DNA of 64,000 nt from Thalassomonas actiniarum (GCF_000948975.2 NZ_CP059735.1:5268603-5332602); one strand, 5' to 3'; counted from the first letter of the stretch, positions 17,407 through 27,859 are shown. Made by a program: numbers and translations. The notes: generated from the sequence alone by a model not told the origin.

Positions 17407-18642
17407 CTAGTTATTCTTTGGTGAATTTAATCCGAAGGTCTGGTGTAGCAACCTGACCCCCTTGATAAGATTTAATTCATCTACAATGACAGAAATAGTG
17501 ATTTCTGATGTTGATATCATCAACACATTGATATTTTCTTTGGCTAATGCAGCAAACAACTTTCCTGCAACACCGGCATGGGATTTTAGTCCTATACCTA
17601 TCGCCGATATTTTAACAATCTTCTGATTGCAATGAATAGCACCTATGATGTTTTTTTGCGCCATTTCGTGTAATTTTTCGCTCGCCTGAGCACAATCATT
17701 ACGATGTATAGAAAATTTAACCCTGTGTTTACAATTACTTTGCATTTCAGCAGAAATCATATCGACTTCGATCCCTGCCTCACCTAACAAAACAAAAATT
17801 TCGGCAATGGTATTGTCGTCAATAACATCACTAATGGTCAGCAAAGCTTCCTGTTGATGATGGGCAATATTCGACACAGGTTGCGATGTTTTCGACTCAC
17901 CTGCCATAAGTGCTTCATTGATCACTTTCGTTCCATCTCCTATATCAAAACTACTCAAGACTCTGATCGGCATATCATGGGCCATGGCATATTCCACCGC
18001 CCGGTTTTGCAATACCTTGGCCCCTAAACTTGCCATCACCAACATTTCATCAAAAGCAATCACCTCCAATCGTGTTGCCTGAGGTTCGATACGGGGATCG
18101 GCACTGTAAATACCGTCCACATCGGTATATATCTGGCATTCACTTGCTTCAAGTGCGACGGCAACGGCGACGGCCGAGGTATCTGAGCCTCCCCGGCCTA
18201 AGGTGGTAATATTTTGCTCGCTATCCATGCCCTGAAAACCGGCGATCACCACCACCTGTTCCTGCTCAAGCGCCTCAAGCAAACGTTTATTATCCACCGA
18301 GCGGATCCTCGCCCGGCCAAAATGGTTATCCGTTTTAATGCCCGCCTGGTGGGCAAGCAAAGAAATCGCGGAAAAACCACGCTGGATCAGGGCAATGGTC
18401 AGCAAGGAGATACTGACCTGCTCACCGGAAGATAGCAGCATATCCAACTCCCGGGTTGCCGGCTTGGGATCCAGGGCGGTGGCAAGGGATAACAAGCGAT
18501 TGGTTTCACCTGCCATGGCCGACAAAACCACCACTACCTGATGTCCCTGACGCCGGGTGGCAATGATGTTTTCAGCGATCGCTTCTATACGACTGAGGGA
18601 ACCGACAGAGGTTCCCCCATATTTTTGAACAATAACGGCCAC
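17407..18642 (-). CDS. lysC: aspartate kinase LysC
   Basis: 411 residues, the monofunctional class with a kinase domain and two C-terminal ACT domains. The N-terminal signature is VQKYGGTSVGSLSRIE. GRGGSDTSAVAVAVAL and TDVDGIYSADPRI mark the active site. The ACT part includes ISAIGIGLKSHAGVAGKLFA and ENINVLMISTSEI. It phosphorylates aspartate at the entry to the Lys/Met/Thr/diaminopimelate pathway and is usually inhibited by lysine and threonine. The stop-to-start distance to alaS is only 6 bases, so the two are co-transcribed. Confidence 0.95.
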   Translation of the reverse strand: MAVIVQKYGGTSVGSLSRIEAIAENIIATRRQGHQVVVVLSAMAGETNRLLSLATALDPKPATRELDMLLSSGEQVSISLLTIALIQRGFSAISLLAHQAGIKTDNHFGRARIRSVDNKRLLEALEQEQVVVIAGFQGMDSEQNITTLGRGGSDTSAVAVAVALEASECQIYTDVDGIYSADPRIEPQATRLEVIAFDEMLVMASLGAKVLQNRAVEYAMAHDMPIRVLSSFDIGDGTKVINEALMAGESKTSQPVSNIAHHQQEALLTISDVIDDNTIAEIFVLLGEAGIEVDMISAEMQSNCKHRVKFSIHRNDCAQASEKLHEMAQKNIIGAIHCNQKIVKISAIGIGLKSHAGVAGKLFAALAKENINVLMISTSEITISVIVDELNLIKGVRLLHQTFGLNSPKNN

Positions 18643-18648
18643 GTCGTG

Positions 18649-21249
18649 TTAAGACAGTTTTTCCGCTAACCAGGGCTCAACTGAGGCCAGTGCCGGTGCA
18701 ACATTTTCCGGCTGGCTGCCGCCGGCTTGCGCCATATCCGGTCTGCCGCCGCCTTTACCACCGACCTGCTGGGCCACCATGTTCACCAGCTCACCCGCTT
18801 TTACACGGCCAACCAGATCTTTGGTAACACCGGCAATCAGGCCAACCTTACCGTCGTTGGCGGTAGCCAACATAATGATGCCGGATTGCATTTTATTTTT
18901 CAGCTCATCCATCATACCGCGCAAGGCTTTTGACTCAACGCCGTCAAGCTCGGCTACCAGGACTTTAACGCCGTGAATATCTTTCGCCTGCGATACCAGA
19001 TCAGAGCCCGCCTGAGCTGCCAATTGCTGTTTTAACTGGGCGATTTCTTTTTCCTGTTGCTTACTCTTGCTGAGCAGCTGCTCAACTTTACCGGTTACCC
19101 CCGGCACATCGGACTTCACCAGGGCGGCAATGCTGGCAAGTGAAGAAGACTGCTGGTCAACAAAACATAGCGCAGCTTCGGCCGTTACCGCTTCAATACG
19201 GCGCACACCGGCAGCAATGCCTGCTTCTGAGGTGATTTTAAATAAGCCGATATCACCACTGCGTTCAACGTGCACACCACCACAAAGTTCGGTTGAGAAC
19301 TCACCTAAGGTTACCACCCGTACTTCATCGTCATATTTTTCACCAAACAGGGCCATAGCACCTTTTTCTTTGGCTTCATCAATCGGCATTAACGCGGTGT
19401 GACGCTCAAGGTTACGGCGGATTTCACCGTTAACCATTTGCTCAACCTGACGCAGTTCATCCAGGGTCACCCCTTCAAAATGGGAAAAATCGAAACGTAA
19501 TTTTTCCGGCTCAACCAGGGAGCCTTTCTGGGTAACATGCTCTCCTAATACTTTTCTTAACGCGGCATGTAATAAGTGCGTCGCGGTGTGGTTTTTGACA
19601 ATAGCGGCGCGGCGCACGGTATCAATTTCAGCTCTAACCCTGGCATTTAACTGCACGCTGGTATGGGCAACGCCGACATGGGCAAATGCATTGCCTAATT
19701 TGATGGTATCGGTTACTTCAAAAACACCGCCCGGCAGATGCAGCTCACCGCTGTCCCCTACCTGGCCGCCGGATTCGGCATAAAAAGGCGTAGCATCGAG
19801 GATCACAACCCCCTGCTCGCCATTCTCCAGTTGAGATACCGATTGTCCGTCTTTGAAGATTTCCACAACAGTCGATGAGTAAGAGCTGTTGGTATAACCT
19901 TTAAAGCGGGTATCGTGATCCGATTTCATCTGCTCATTATAGTCAGTACCGAACTGGCTGGCCTGCTGGGCACGCTCACGTTGCAGGCCCATGGCAACAT
20001 CAAAACCGTTATGGTCGATTTTCAGCTGGCGTTCACGGGCAATATCCGCAGTTAAATCCGCAGGGAAACCATAGGTATCATAAAGCTTGAAGACATCATC
20101 ACCGGCGATGGTATCCCCTTTAAGGTTAGCTAAGATATCTTCAAGCAACAGCATACCGCGGTCTAAAGTACGGCCAAACTGCTCTTCTTCAATACGCAGG
20201 ATCTTTTCAATAATTTCCTGCTTCTGGATCAACTCAGGGTAGGCTTCCCCCATTTGCTTAGCCAGGGACGCCACAAGTTTGTGGAAGAAGTGAGACTTTG
20301 CTTCGAGCTTGTGACCATGACGAATGGCGCGGCGGATAATACGACGCAAAACATAACCGCGTCCTTCATTGGACGGCATCACATCATCGGCAATTAAAAA
20401 GCTACATGAACGGATATGATCGGCAATCACCCGCAGGGATTTATGCTCAAGGTCATCGCAACCAAGTAAGTTGGCAGCGTCCTTAATCAGCCCCTGGAAG
20501 ATATCGATTTCATAGTTACTGTGTACCCCTTGCATAATGGCCGAGATACGCTCAAGTCCCATGCCGGTATCTACCGAAGGCTTAGGTAAAGGCTCCATGG
20601 TACCGTCTGCATGACGGTTATACTGCATAAAGACCAGGTTCCAGATTTCAATGTAGCGATCGCCGTCTTCATCCGGAGTGCCCGGAGGACCACCGAAGAT
20701 CTCTTCGCCATGATCGTAGAAAATCTCGGTACAGGGACCACAAGGACCGGTATCCCCCATAGACCAGAAATTATCTTTGGCGCCGATACGGGAAAGACGC
20801 TCGGGATCTACACCGATTTGTTCCAACCAGATTTTTTCTGCTTCGCTGTCTTCTTCAAAAACCGTCACCCATAACTTTTCTTTTGGCAGCTTTAACACAT
20901 CCGTTAAAAATTCCCAGGCAAAACGAATGGCATCTTCTTTAAAGTAATCGCCGAAACTAAAGTTACCCAGCATTTCAAAAAACGTATGATGGCGTGCGGT
21001 ATAACCGACGTTTTCCAAATCGTTATGTTTACCGCCGGCGCGTACACAACGCTGCGACGAAGTTGCCCGGGTATAACTGCGGCTTTCAGCCCCTAAAAAG
21101 ACGTCTTTAAATGGCACCATACCGGCATTGGTAAAAAGTAAGGTGGCGTCATTGCCCGGCACAAGTGAACTGCTGGAAACGATTTGATGCTGCTTAGATG
21201 CAAAATAATCTAAAAATGCCTGACGTACTTCGGCACTGGTCTTTATCAT
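18649..21249 (-). CDS. alaS: alanyl-tRNA synthetase AlaS
   Basis: 866 residues from the ATG at 21249, which gives the usual [16 protein letters not shown] start; an in-frame ATG four codons earlier is less typical. Class II catalytic core with [20 protein letters not shown] and [17 protein letters not shown], the editing domain with the zinc motif [12 protein letters not shown] and CGGVHV, and the C-Ala domain ending [16 protein letters not shown] are all visible. It charges tRNA-Ala and clears mischarged Ser/Gly. It lies between recX and lysC as in related bacteria. Confidence 0.97.
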   Translation of the reverse strand: MIKTSAEVRQAFLDYFASKQHQIVSSSSLVPGNDATLLFTNAGMVPFKDVFLGAESRSYTRATSSQRCVRAGGKHNDLENVGYTARHHTFFEMLGNFSFGDYFKEDAIRFAWEFLTDVLKLPKEKLWVTVFEEDSEAEKIWLEQIGVDPERLSRIGAKDNFWSMGDTGPCGPCTEIFYDHGEEIFGGPPGTPDEDGDRYIEIWNLVFMQYNRHADGTMEPLPKPSVDTGMGLERISAIMQGVHSNYEIDIFQGLIKDAANLLGCDDLEHKSLRVIADHIRSCSFLIADDVMPSNEGRGYVLRRIIRRAIRHGHKLEAKSHFFHKLVASLAKQMGEAYPELIQKQEIIEKILRIEEEQFGRTLDRGMLLLEDILANLKGDTIAGDDVFKLYDTYGFPADLTADIARERQLKIDHNGFDVAMGLQRERAQQASQFGTDYNEQMKSDHDTRFKGYTNSSYSSTVVEIFKDGQSVSQLENGEQGVVILDATPFYAESGGQVGDSGELHLPGGVFEVTDTIKLGNAFAHVGVAHTSVQLNARVRAEIDTVRRAAIVKNHTATHLLHAALRKVLGEHVTQKGSLVEPEKLRFDFSHFEGVTLDELRQVEQMVNGEIRRNLERHTALMPIDEAKEKGAMALFGEKYDDEVRVVTLGEFSTELCGGVHVERSGDIGLFKITSEAGIAAGVRRIEAVTAEAALCFVDQQSSSLASIAALVKSDVPGVTGKVEQLLSKSKQQEKEIAQLKQQLAAQAGSDLVSQAKDIHGVKVLVAELDGVESKALRGMMDELKNKMQSGIIMLATANDGKVGLIAGVTKDLVGRVKAGELVNMVAQQVGGKGGGRPDMAQAGGSQPENVAPALASVEPWLAEKLS

Positions 21250-21274
21250 GGGTCTGTCCAATTAATTGAAAAAG

Positions 21275-21712
21275 TTAATCTGTTTGCAATACTGCCATAA
21301 TTTCGTCGATCGAAAAACCACGGTATTGGAGAAAACGTATCCGCTTGGCTTTATCTTTTTGATCTTTGATTTCTTTGAGAGCAAAGCGTTTATTATACGC
21401 AAGTTCGGCCTGGTGATACCAGTCGGTATCCTGCTCCTGGCCAAGCGCTTTAATCAGGGCGGCGCTAACCCCCTTTTGCTGTAATTCATTTTGAATATAA
21501 CGCCAGCCAAATCCCCGGCTGAGGCGATAACGAAACACACTGTCGGCAAAACGTTGATCACTTAAATAATCTTTTGCGATTAGATGTTCAATAACGACGT
21601 CTATTTCATCAGGGGCATAGTCCTTGGCTTTAAGCTTATTCACCAGCTCTTTTTCCGAGTGTTCGCGCCTGGCTAAAAAGTTAACCGCCGAATGCAATAT
21701 TTCTTTGTTCAA
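21275..21712 (-). CDS. recX: regulatory protein RecX
   Basis: 145 residues, typical for RecX. Three tandem helical repeats are visible: LARREHSEKELVNKL, DEIDVVIEHLIAKDYLSDQR, then SRGFGWRYIQNELQQKGVSA, and the C-terminal RIRFLQYRGFSIDEIMAVL. RecX binds the RecA filament and limits its activity. It lies upstream of alaS as usual. The recA gene that normally precedes it is missing here: the region before 21712 is a 240-base gap leading to a divergent lipoprotein gene. Confidence 0.92.
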   Translation of the reverse strand: MNKEILHSAVNFLARREHSEKELVNKLKAKDYAPDEIDVVIEHLIAKDYLSDQRFADSVFRYRLSRGFGWRYIQNELQQKGVSAALIKALGQEQDTDWYHQAELAYNKRFALKEIKDQKDKAKRIRFLQYRGFSIDEIMAVLQTD

Positions 21713-21955
21713 TGGGAATTACATCTCTATCCGAATGGCGGCTATTTTACCCGCAAAAGCAGGCAAAATAATAGAGTAAATATCGGCATATTGGTAAATG
21801 TTGCCGCCAGGCAAGCCGGAGGATGGCTTTTCTCCTCAAGAAAAAGGCAAATCATCTTTTGCCGCGGCTTTTCGCTATACTTTAACGCCATTATCACGCA
21901 AAATATTTGCGTTAACTACAACCGACTAAACTCATCAAATAAAACAAGGACCTGT

Positions 21956-24265
21956 ATGAAGGGACCAAGACTAATCATAAAACAGTTTTTCAGCCTGTTT
22001 ACCCTGATTTTATTGCTGCAGGCTTGCGGCGGCTCAGGTAACAATGCCCCGACCTTTACCATTTCAGCCGATACCAGCAAGGTAACTTTCAGTACAGAAG
22101 CAGGCATCGCATCTGAACAAACCCTGGCGGTTAACGTCAGCTTTGACGGCGAAGGCTTGCTGGTGGGTTACTCACCGGATGCCGCCTCCACCGGCTGGCT
22201 CAACTACCGCACCGAAACCGTCAGCGCCACCTCGGCCATCATTTATATTGATGTGGTCACAGAATTTAACTCTCAAGCGGGCCCGGTTTTCTTACCCCAG
22301 GGCTTGTATAACAGCACATTACGCCTGTCTACCGGCAGCACCGCCGACAGAAACCTGGCTCATCACGATATAGATGTTTCCTTGCTGGTATGGCAATTAA
22401 TGACTTTTAGCGAAACTTTCGGTGCTGCGACGACAGACAGCCAGACGGTTTCTGTTACCCATAATGGCGATACTTTAAGCGCAAGCTCAGACGTGGACTG
22501 GTTAACGGTACAGACCCAGGCAGACACTGAAAACACCGAGTTTACGGTAACAGCGGATCTCAGCGGCTTTAGTGCTTCTGGCTTGTATCAGGGCAATATT
22601 ATCGTCACCGGTACCAATGGTGATATGAACTTCCCGGTAGAGCTTGGCCTGGATAACCGTTATTTGTTTGCCGATGACAACACCCTGGCTTTCACCTCAA
22701 CCCCGGATATCGATGCAACAGAGCAAACCATCACCATCAGCAGCAACAGCCTTTCTTCCTATAACTGGCAAGCCAGCACCCAAACCCCCTGGTTAACCCT
22801 GACGCCGATAGCCGACAGCAACCAATTAAAAGTTACTGCCAATCCGTTATTGGCAAGTGCAAATACCCTCAATAATGCCAGCATTACGATTAGCTCACCT
22901 GAAGATAATACCCTGCTCGCAGAAACCGTCAGCATCAGCCTTTATAACAGTGATACCAGCAGTGAAAGCGCCAATATCTCTGAACTTGCCATTAACGAGA
23001 ATGCCTTGGTGTATGCCCCTTTACAGCCTTATATCTATGTCGGCATGAATAATGAACTACGGGTTTATCACCTGTATAGCAATGAGCTGATCACCTCGGT
23101 GGAGATATCACCACAAGATACCTTGTTAAAGGAATTGGTAATACATCCCCAAGGCGGTTTCATGCTGGGGCGTGCCGATGAAACAACCCAGGATGAAAGC
23201 GGACAATCACAAACGGTTATTCACAGATACAAAATTGATTTATCTGACATAACAGCCATTAGCGCAACAGCTCTCGGTGAAGTGTCTATCACCTCGGAAG
23301 CAGTGAAATTTGTACGCTTTGCCGGTCGCTATTTTGTTGTCACTGAGCGCGTTGAAATTGCCGATGAAAACTTGCAGCAACTCTATTGGGATACCAGTGA
23401 TATCTTTAGCGCAACGACTATTGAACAGGCCAACCAGACCGGCGCTCTGTTTGCCCTGGATGATAGCAATGCCACCTTCAAACGCTATGAGGCCAAGGTC
23501 AATGACTTCACCAGCAATAATATCAGCTTGAGTCTCAGGCACAGCTATCGACCGGAAAGTCTGGCCGATAACGATACTATTCGTGATTTTATCGTCACCA
23601 ATGATGAAGCCAATATTTACCTGCTCAGCCCAACCACACAATGGCTGAGTTTTGATGGCAGCGACTTTACCGATCAAGGATTAATCGAGACTGAGGTAGA
23701 AGCACCGGAAAATACCAGACAAAGCACAGTTGCCCTGACAAAAGATAACAACGAGCAAGCACACTTTCTTATTGCCACTTTTCTTGGCAGCAATACCTTT
23801 AGCCTGGATGCCCATATTTATGATGACCAGCAAACTTTAGTAGCCTCAATGCAGGCGCGGGATAACCTTACTGACTTGGGTGCGATTTCTGCTGATATAT
23901 CAAACGATAACAGGCGGCTGATAATTAACAACACCAGCATAGCCGAAGTGAATACCCTTTCATTTACCAACCTGGTGCAATTTACCACCTCAACAACCAG
24001 CTTAACCTTTGCCGGTATTGTCGGCGAAAGTATCCCCAGCCAAAGTGTGACCATATCAGGCATAGGTGAAAACTGGCAGGTGGCTGAAGATGCGGGGTTA
24101 ATCTTCACCCAGGATAACAGTGGCGAATTGGCACAATTAACCGTTGAAATTGACCATACGCTATTCTCTGTCGCCGACACTTATACCACATCAATTCGCT
24201 TAAGCGATCCCGACACGAATACTGCTGCTGAAATCGCCGTTGAATTAATCCTAAGCGAAAATTAA
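21956..24265 (+). CDS. BACON-domain-like outer lipoprotein of unknown role
   Basis: 769 residues from ATG 21956. The first 25 residues are a lipoprotein signal ending in LLLQACGGSG, so Cys is likely acylated. The N-terminal half has at least two or three beta-sandwich repeats of BACON type (SASSDVDWLTVQTQ..., NWQASTQTPWLTLTP, ISGIGENWQVAEDAGLIF), each with the W-(L)-x-(V) pattern. The middle (about 340-680) looks like a beta-propeller or cell-surface WD-like region (APLQPYIYVGMNNELRVYHL). Such proteins may bind carbohydrate or mucin-like material at the surface; the function here is unknown. It is divergent from recX and ends at a strong terminator. Confidence 0.7.
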   Translation: MKGPRLIIKQFFSLFTLILLLQACGGSGNNAPTFTISADTSKVTFSTEAGIASEQTLAVNVSFDGEGLLVGYSPDAASTGWLNYRTETVSATSAIIYIDVVTEFNSQAGPVFLPQGLYNSTLRLSTGSTADRNLAHHDIDVSLLVWQLMTFSETFGAATTDSQTVSVTHNGDTLSASSDVDWLTVQTQADTENTEFTVTADLSGFSASGLYQGNIIVTGTNGDMNFPVELGLDNRYLFADDNTLAFTSTPDIDATEQTITISSNSLSSYNWQASTQTPWLTLTPIADSNQLKVTANPLLASANTLNNASITISSPEDNTLLAETVSISLYNSDTSSESANISELAINENALVYAPLQPYIYVGMNNELRVYHLYSNELITSVEISPQDTLLKELVIHPQGGFMLGRADETTQDESGQSQTVIHRYKIDLSDITAISATALGEVSITSEAVKFVRFAGRYFVVTERVEIADENLQQLYWDTSDIFSATTIEQANQTGALFALDDSNATFKRYEAKVNDFTSNNISLSLRHSYRPESLADNDTIRDFIVTNDEANIYLLSPTTQWLSFDGSDFTDQGLIETEVEAPENTRQSTVALTKDNNEQAHFLIATFLGSNTFSLDAHIYDDQQTLVASMQARDNLTDLGAISADISNDNRRLIINNTSIAEVNTLSFTNLVQFTTSTTSLTFAGIVGESIPSQSVTISGIGENWQVAEDAGLIFTQDNSGELAQLTVEIDHTLFSVADTYTTSIRLSDPDTNTAAEIAVELILSEN

Positions 24266-24282
24266 CGCTTCATGCCTGAATA

Positions 24283-24328
24283 AAAAATAGGCCACCAGGA
24301 ACGGATGAGTTTCTTGGTGGCCTATTTG
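24283..24328. terminator. terminator after the BACON-like lipoprotein gene
   Basis: A long stem (AAATAGGCCACCA / TGGTGGCCTATTT, extended by GGAA/TTCT) lies between this gene and the convergent MBL-fold gene. It can act in both directions. Confidence 0.85.
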
Positions 24329-24363
24329 GCTGGCTTGCTGCTCAATGCCTGAATATTCAAGCA

Positions 24364-25230
24364 TCACTTTAAATCACTGATCAGAGTTTGCAGCCAGCGT
24401 TCTTCATTGATAAAAGACCAGGACCAGTGCTGATAATCTTCACCTATGCCCATCGCAAGGATTTCCTGCTCTGACTTACCCTCAGCCAATGCCTGGCTCA
24501 CCCGCTTGATACTATAATCTATCATCCGGGCAAAAACCTTATACCTGGCTTTGTCGGTTAATTTACCGTGCCCGGGAATAATTTTGACATCATCCGGCAC
24601 CTTATCCAGCAGCGCATTTACATTAGCTAAATAAGCTTTAACATTACCGCCATGCTTGAGGTCGACATAGGGAAAGCCGAGTTCAAAAAACAGATCGCCG
24701 GTATGCAGGACATTCGCTTTTTTAAAATAAACCACCGAATCACCGTCGGTATGGCCGCCGGGTAAATGGGTGATTTGTATTTCTTCATCCGCCAGATATA
24801 CCGTAAGACCGTTTTGATAAGTCACTACAGGTAAAGCAGCCAGCTCATCCGGGCGCTCCTGCCTGACACGTTGCCGGACATTTTCATGGGCAAAAATAGG
24901 CGCCTTGGCGGCAAAGTTGGCATTACCGCCGGTATGGTCCTTATGAAAATGAGTATTAACAATATATTTCAATCCCGGGTTATCAACACTGCCGATACCT
25001 TTCATCGCGGTTTCGATACGTTCGGCAAGGGGAGCAAATTGATCGTCCACCATCAACAGCCCCTGGTCCGTGGCCAGCACGGCAATATTGCCTCCCGCCC
25101 CCTGCAACATATAGACATTACCGGCCACCTGCTCGGCCGTAATCTTCACCGAAGCAAAGCGGTTGGCAAAACTTTGTCCGCCACCAAGCAGCAAAACCCC
25201 TAAACCAAGAGTTAACAAAAACGATCGCAT
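24364..25230 (-). CDS. secreted MBL-fold metallo-hydrolase
   Basis: 288 residues with a signal peptide (first 22 residues, cleavage after SFA). The metallo-beta-lactamase signature HFHKDH is at 94-99 (HxHxDH). Further ligands lie in LPGGHTDGD, LHTGDLFF and IPGHGKL. This is an extracytoplasmic zinc hydrolase. The family is broad: it includes beta-lactamases and thioester or lactone hydrolases. The NVYMLQGAGGNIAVL start resembles SoxH/quinoprotein-relay type hydrolases more than classic lactamases (inference). Substrate cannot be told. It is a single gene between a terminator and dinB. Confidence 0.82.
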   Translation of the reverse strand: MRSFLLTLGLGVLLLGGGQSFANRFASVKITAEQVAGNVYMLQGAGGNIAVLATDQGLLMVDDQFAPLAERIETAMKGIGSVDNPGLKYIVNTHFHKDHTGGNANFAAKAPIFAHENVRQRVRQERPDELAALPVVTYQNGLTVYLADEEIQITHLPGGHTDGDSVVYFKKANVLHTGDLFFELGFPYVDLKHGGNVKAYLANVNALLDKVPDDVKIIPGHGKLTDKARYKVFARMIDYSIKRVSQALAEGKSEQEILAMGIGEDYQHWSWSFINEERWLQTLISDLK

Positions 25231-25316
25231 GATTTTTCATCCCTAAGATATGAGTAATATTAGAGACTTACTATATAGAGAAAGCTTAAGAAGTGAACAA
25301 AAAGTTGCCTGAGATT

Positions 25317-26363
25317 TTATATCGGCAAGCTTAGCTGGCTGGTGCCCTGCTCTTTTTCGGCAAATCCCAGGGTTAAGCCCACCAGGCGAATACCGCGGTT
25401 ATCGGCTCTCGCCAGGGCTTTTTTTAACAGGCACAGGAAAAATTCCAGATCGCACTCCTGGCTTTGCAATTCCACTGTGGTCTGGTTAAAGTCAGCGAAC
25501 TTCAATTTCACCCCCTGGCGGGTAATGCTTCTGTCGCTGTGCTTTTCCAGCCGCTGCACTAATTTAGGAAAAAGGTGGTTGACGACATCGGCACATTCCA
25601 CAGAGCTGATATCATGTGCCAAGGTGGTTTCAATTGCCAATGACTTGCGCAAACGGGAAGTTTCCAACTCGCGTTCATCCAGGCCAAAGCTGCGCTGATA
25701 GAGGGAAAAGGCAAATTTGCCGACAATTTGCTGCAACTTGCTGACATTGCTGCTGCGGACATCGGCACAGGTGTGATAACCAAACTGTTTCAGCTTTTCC
25801 GCCGTTTTCGGGCCTATGCCGGGAATTTTCTTCAGCGGCAGCTGCTCAACAAAGCTATCCACTTTATCGGGCGAGATCACACACTGGCCATTAGGTTTAT
25901 TTTCATCACTGGCAATTTTCGCCAGGAACTTATTCGGGGCAATGCCTGCCGAAGCAGTCAGGTTAAGCTCATTAAAGATTTCCTGCCTGATCTGCTGTGC
26001 AATCAGGGTGGCGCTGCCATGGCATTCACTGCTGTCGGAAACATCCAAATAGGCTTCATCTAACGACAGCGGTTCGATAATGTCGGTATAACGTAAAAAG
26101 ATGGCGCGGATCTTTTGCGAAATCTCCTGGTAAACCGCCATGCGGCCATCGACAATTTTTAAATCCGGACATAATTGCAGTGCCTTGGCCGCCGGCATCG
26201 CCGAGCGAACACCGTATTCACGGGCCTGGTAATTACAGGTACAAAGCACACTTCTCGGCCCGCTGCCGCCAACGGCCAAAGGGATATCACGGTACTCGGG
26301 ATTATCCCGCATTTCCACCGCCGCATAAAAACAGTCCATATCAATATGAATTATTTTACGCAC
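25317..26363 (-). CDS. dinB: DNA polymerase IV DinB
   Basis: 348 residues from GTG 26363, chosen because a strong GAGGGGGG ribosome site stands about 8 bases before it and the family start VRKIIHIDMDCFYAAVEMRD begins there. A longer frame opens at 26411 but adds non-conserved residues. Y-family catalytic residues are in IDMDCFYAAVE and SLDEAYLDVS. The helix-hairpin-helix KIPGIGPKTAEKL is present. The C-terminus ends in QLSLPI, a beta-clamp-binding peptide. It is an error-prone translesion polymerase. No clear LexA box was identified upstream. Confidence 0.93.
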   Translation of the reverse strand: MRKIIHIDMDCFYAAVEMRDNPEYRDIPLAVGGSGPRSVLCTCNYQAREYGVRSAMPAAKALQLCPDLKIVDGRMAVYQEISQKIRAIFLRYTDIIEPLSLDEAYLDVSDSSECHGSATLIAQQIRQEIFNELNLTASAGIAPNKFLAKIASDENKPNGQCVISPDKVDSFVEQLPLKKIPGIGPKTAEKLKQFGYHTCADVRSSNVSKLQQIVGKFAFSLYQRSFGLDERELETSRLRKSLAIETTLAHDISSVECADVVNHLFPKLVQRLEKHSDRSITRQGVKLKFADFNQTTVELQSQECDLEFFLCLLKKALARADNRGIRLVGLTLGFAEKEQGTSQLSLPI

Positions 26364-26558
26364 CCGACACCCCCCTCTGAAAACTAACCGCACCAAACAC
26401 TGTTCATACATACAGTTTAATTAAATGTACGGACAATGCAAGTGCTTCTTGACCAAAGGTGGCAGAAGTTGACGGGTGTAGAAATTCATTAAATCAGCTT
26501 TCCCCGCCCAGGCAAATGATATACCTTAACCAGCTCTTTAGCTGATACAGAGACCGAC

Positions 26559-27686
26559 GTGATATTTTTCAGAGCCCCATTTTACCTGCTGTTTTCTTTA
26601 TTATTTTTAAGTACATATGCTAATGCCCATGTCAGCAGCCCGTCACAGGCCAGCCTTTTTATTCTGAGCGACAACGAATATATGCTCGAATTGCAGCTCG
26701 ATATAGTGCACCTGCTGCAGCAGGAAACCGGGCTGGAAAATAATGATAAAACCCTGATCCCGGCGCTGAAGAAACTCCCTTTGCCCGCCTTGATGAAAGC
26801 CCTGTATGCCAGTAAAAACCGGCTGCAACAGCAAACCGTCATCAAGTTCAACCAAGAAGTTTTTCCGCTGGTTAGCCTGCAAGCCCCGAGCTTGCAGCAA
26901 GTAAAACAGATCCTGGCAAATCCACCGGGAACTTCCGGTTACCAGCTCACCTTTACCGGTTACGGCGATATGCCGGACGATAGCGCAGAAGTTAACGTGA
27001 GTTTCCCTGAAATATTGGGGGATGTCTCCCTGGCGCTGGCACGTCCCTATCAGACTTTTGTCCTGGCGGGAAAAACCAGTGAAACCATTACCTTAAATCA
27101 GCAAATGTCTTTTTCCGGCGAGCTTGCCGCGAAAATTACCACTTTTATCGATTACACCGTCCAGGGGGTGTTGCATATTATCCCCAAAGGTTTAGATCAT
27201 ATCTTATTCGTGTTGGCCCTGTTCTTATTGGCAACCAAGATGTCGACCTTGCTATGGCAAGTCAGTGCTTTTACCTTGGCCCATACCATCACCTTAGGCT
27301 TGGGGATCTTTGGCGTAGTGAATTTACCCGCCACTATTGTTGAGCCGCTCATTGCCTTATCCATTGCTTATGTGGCGGTGGAAAATATCTTCGCCCTGCA
27401 ACTAAAAAAATGGCGCATCCTGGTCATCTTCGCCTTCGGTTTATTACACGGCTTAGGCTTTGCCTCGGTATTACTGGAATTAGGACTGGCCCCGGGGCAA
27501 TATGTGTTAAGTTTAATCGCCTTTAATCTCGGGGTTGAACTGGGGCAGCTTGCCGTTATTTTGCTGGCTTTTGCCTGTGTCTGGTGGTGGCAAAGCAAGC
27601 ACTGGTATCGCCAGCGCATAGTACAACCGTTAAGCCTGGTTATCGCCGTGACCGGGGTCTACTGGTTTGTGGAAAGGATCGTTTAA
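26559..27686 (+). CDS. HupE/UreJ-family membrane protein
   Basis: 375 residues. A signal peptide (first 23 residues, ending ANA) precedes an extracytoplasmic domain of about 170 residues. It is followed by six predicted membrane helices in the HupE/UreJ_2 family pattern: HIIPKGLDHILFVLALFLL, FTLAHTITLGLGIFG, PLIALSIAYVAVENIF, LLHGLGFASVLLELGL. The conserved His and Asp in these helices suggest metal (nickel or cobalt) transport as in HupE/UreJ. Here no hydrogenase or urease genes are nearby, so the substrate is unknown. Confidence 0.8.
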   Translation: MIFFRAPFYLLFSLLFLSTYANAHVSSPSQASLFILSDNEYMLELQLDIVHLLQQETGLENNDKTLIPALKKLPLPALMKALYASKNRLQQQTVIKFNQEVFPLVSLQAPSLQQVKQILANPPGTSGYQLTFTGYGDMPDDSAEVNVSFPEILGDVSLALARPYQTFVLAGKTSETITLNQQMSFSGELAAKITTFIDYTVQGVLHIIPKGLDHILFVLALFLLATKMSTLLWQVSAFTLAHTITLGLGIFGVVNLPATIVEPLIALSIAYVAVENIFALQLKKWRILVIFAFGLLHGLGFASVLLELGLAPGQYVLSLIAFNLGVELGQLAVILLAFACVWWWQSKHWYRQRIVQPLSLVIAVTGVYWFVERIV

Positions 27687-27719
27687 AAGGTTTTAACCGC
27701 AAAAATCAACCACGAAAAA

Positions 27720-27750
27720 TAAAAACGAGCAACCAGGTTGCTCGTTTTCT
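27720..27750 (+). terminator. terminator after the HupE/UreJ-like gene
   Basis: The stem AAAACGAGCAACC / GGTTGCTCGTTTT with a 1-base loop core (A) and T-run ends the rightward gene just before the tandem repeat. Confidence 0.85.
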
Positions 27751-27751
27751 A

Positions 27752-27849
27752 TATACAGGATGTATGGTATCCCTTGGTGTCATGGATGACAGTGAAAGGG
27801 GCTATACAGGATGTATGGTATCCCTTGGTGTCATGGATGACAGTGAAAG
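27752..27849. repeat. two-copy tandem repeat, 47-bp unit, 51-bp period
   Basis: 27752-27798 and 27803-27849 are identical over 47 bases, separated by GGGC. Each unit holds two small dyads: GGAT-GTATGGT-ATCC and GTCAT-GG-ATGAC. It fills the gap between a terminator and the 3' end of nqrM. An open frame across it is not convincing as a gene. Function unknown; it may belong to a dispersed intergenic repeat family. Confidence 0.85.
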
Positions 27850-27859
27850 CCTGTAAAAG

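Noticed and set aside
27584-27856. 90-codon frame reading through the tandem repeat with a repeated YTGCMVSLGVMDDSE peptide
   Set aside because: It begins inside the HupE/UreJ-like gene in another frame and passes through a terminator; the repeated peptide only reflects the DNA repeat.
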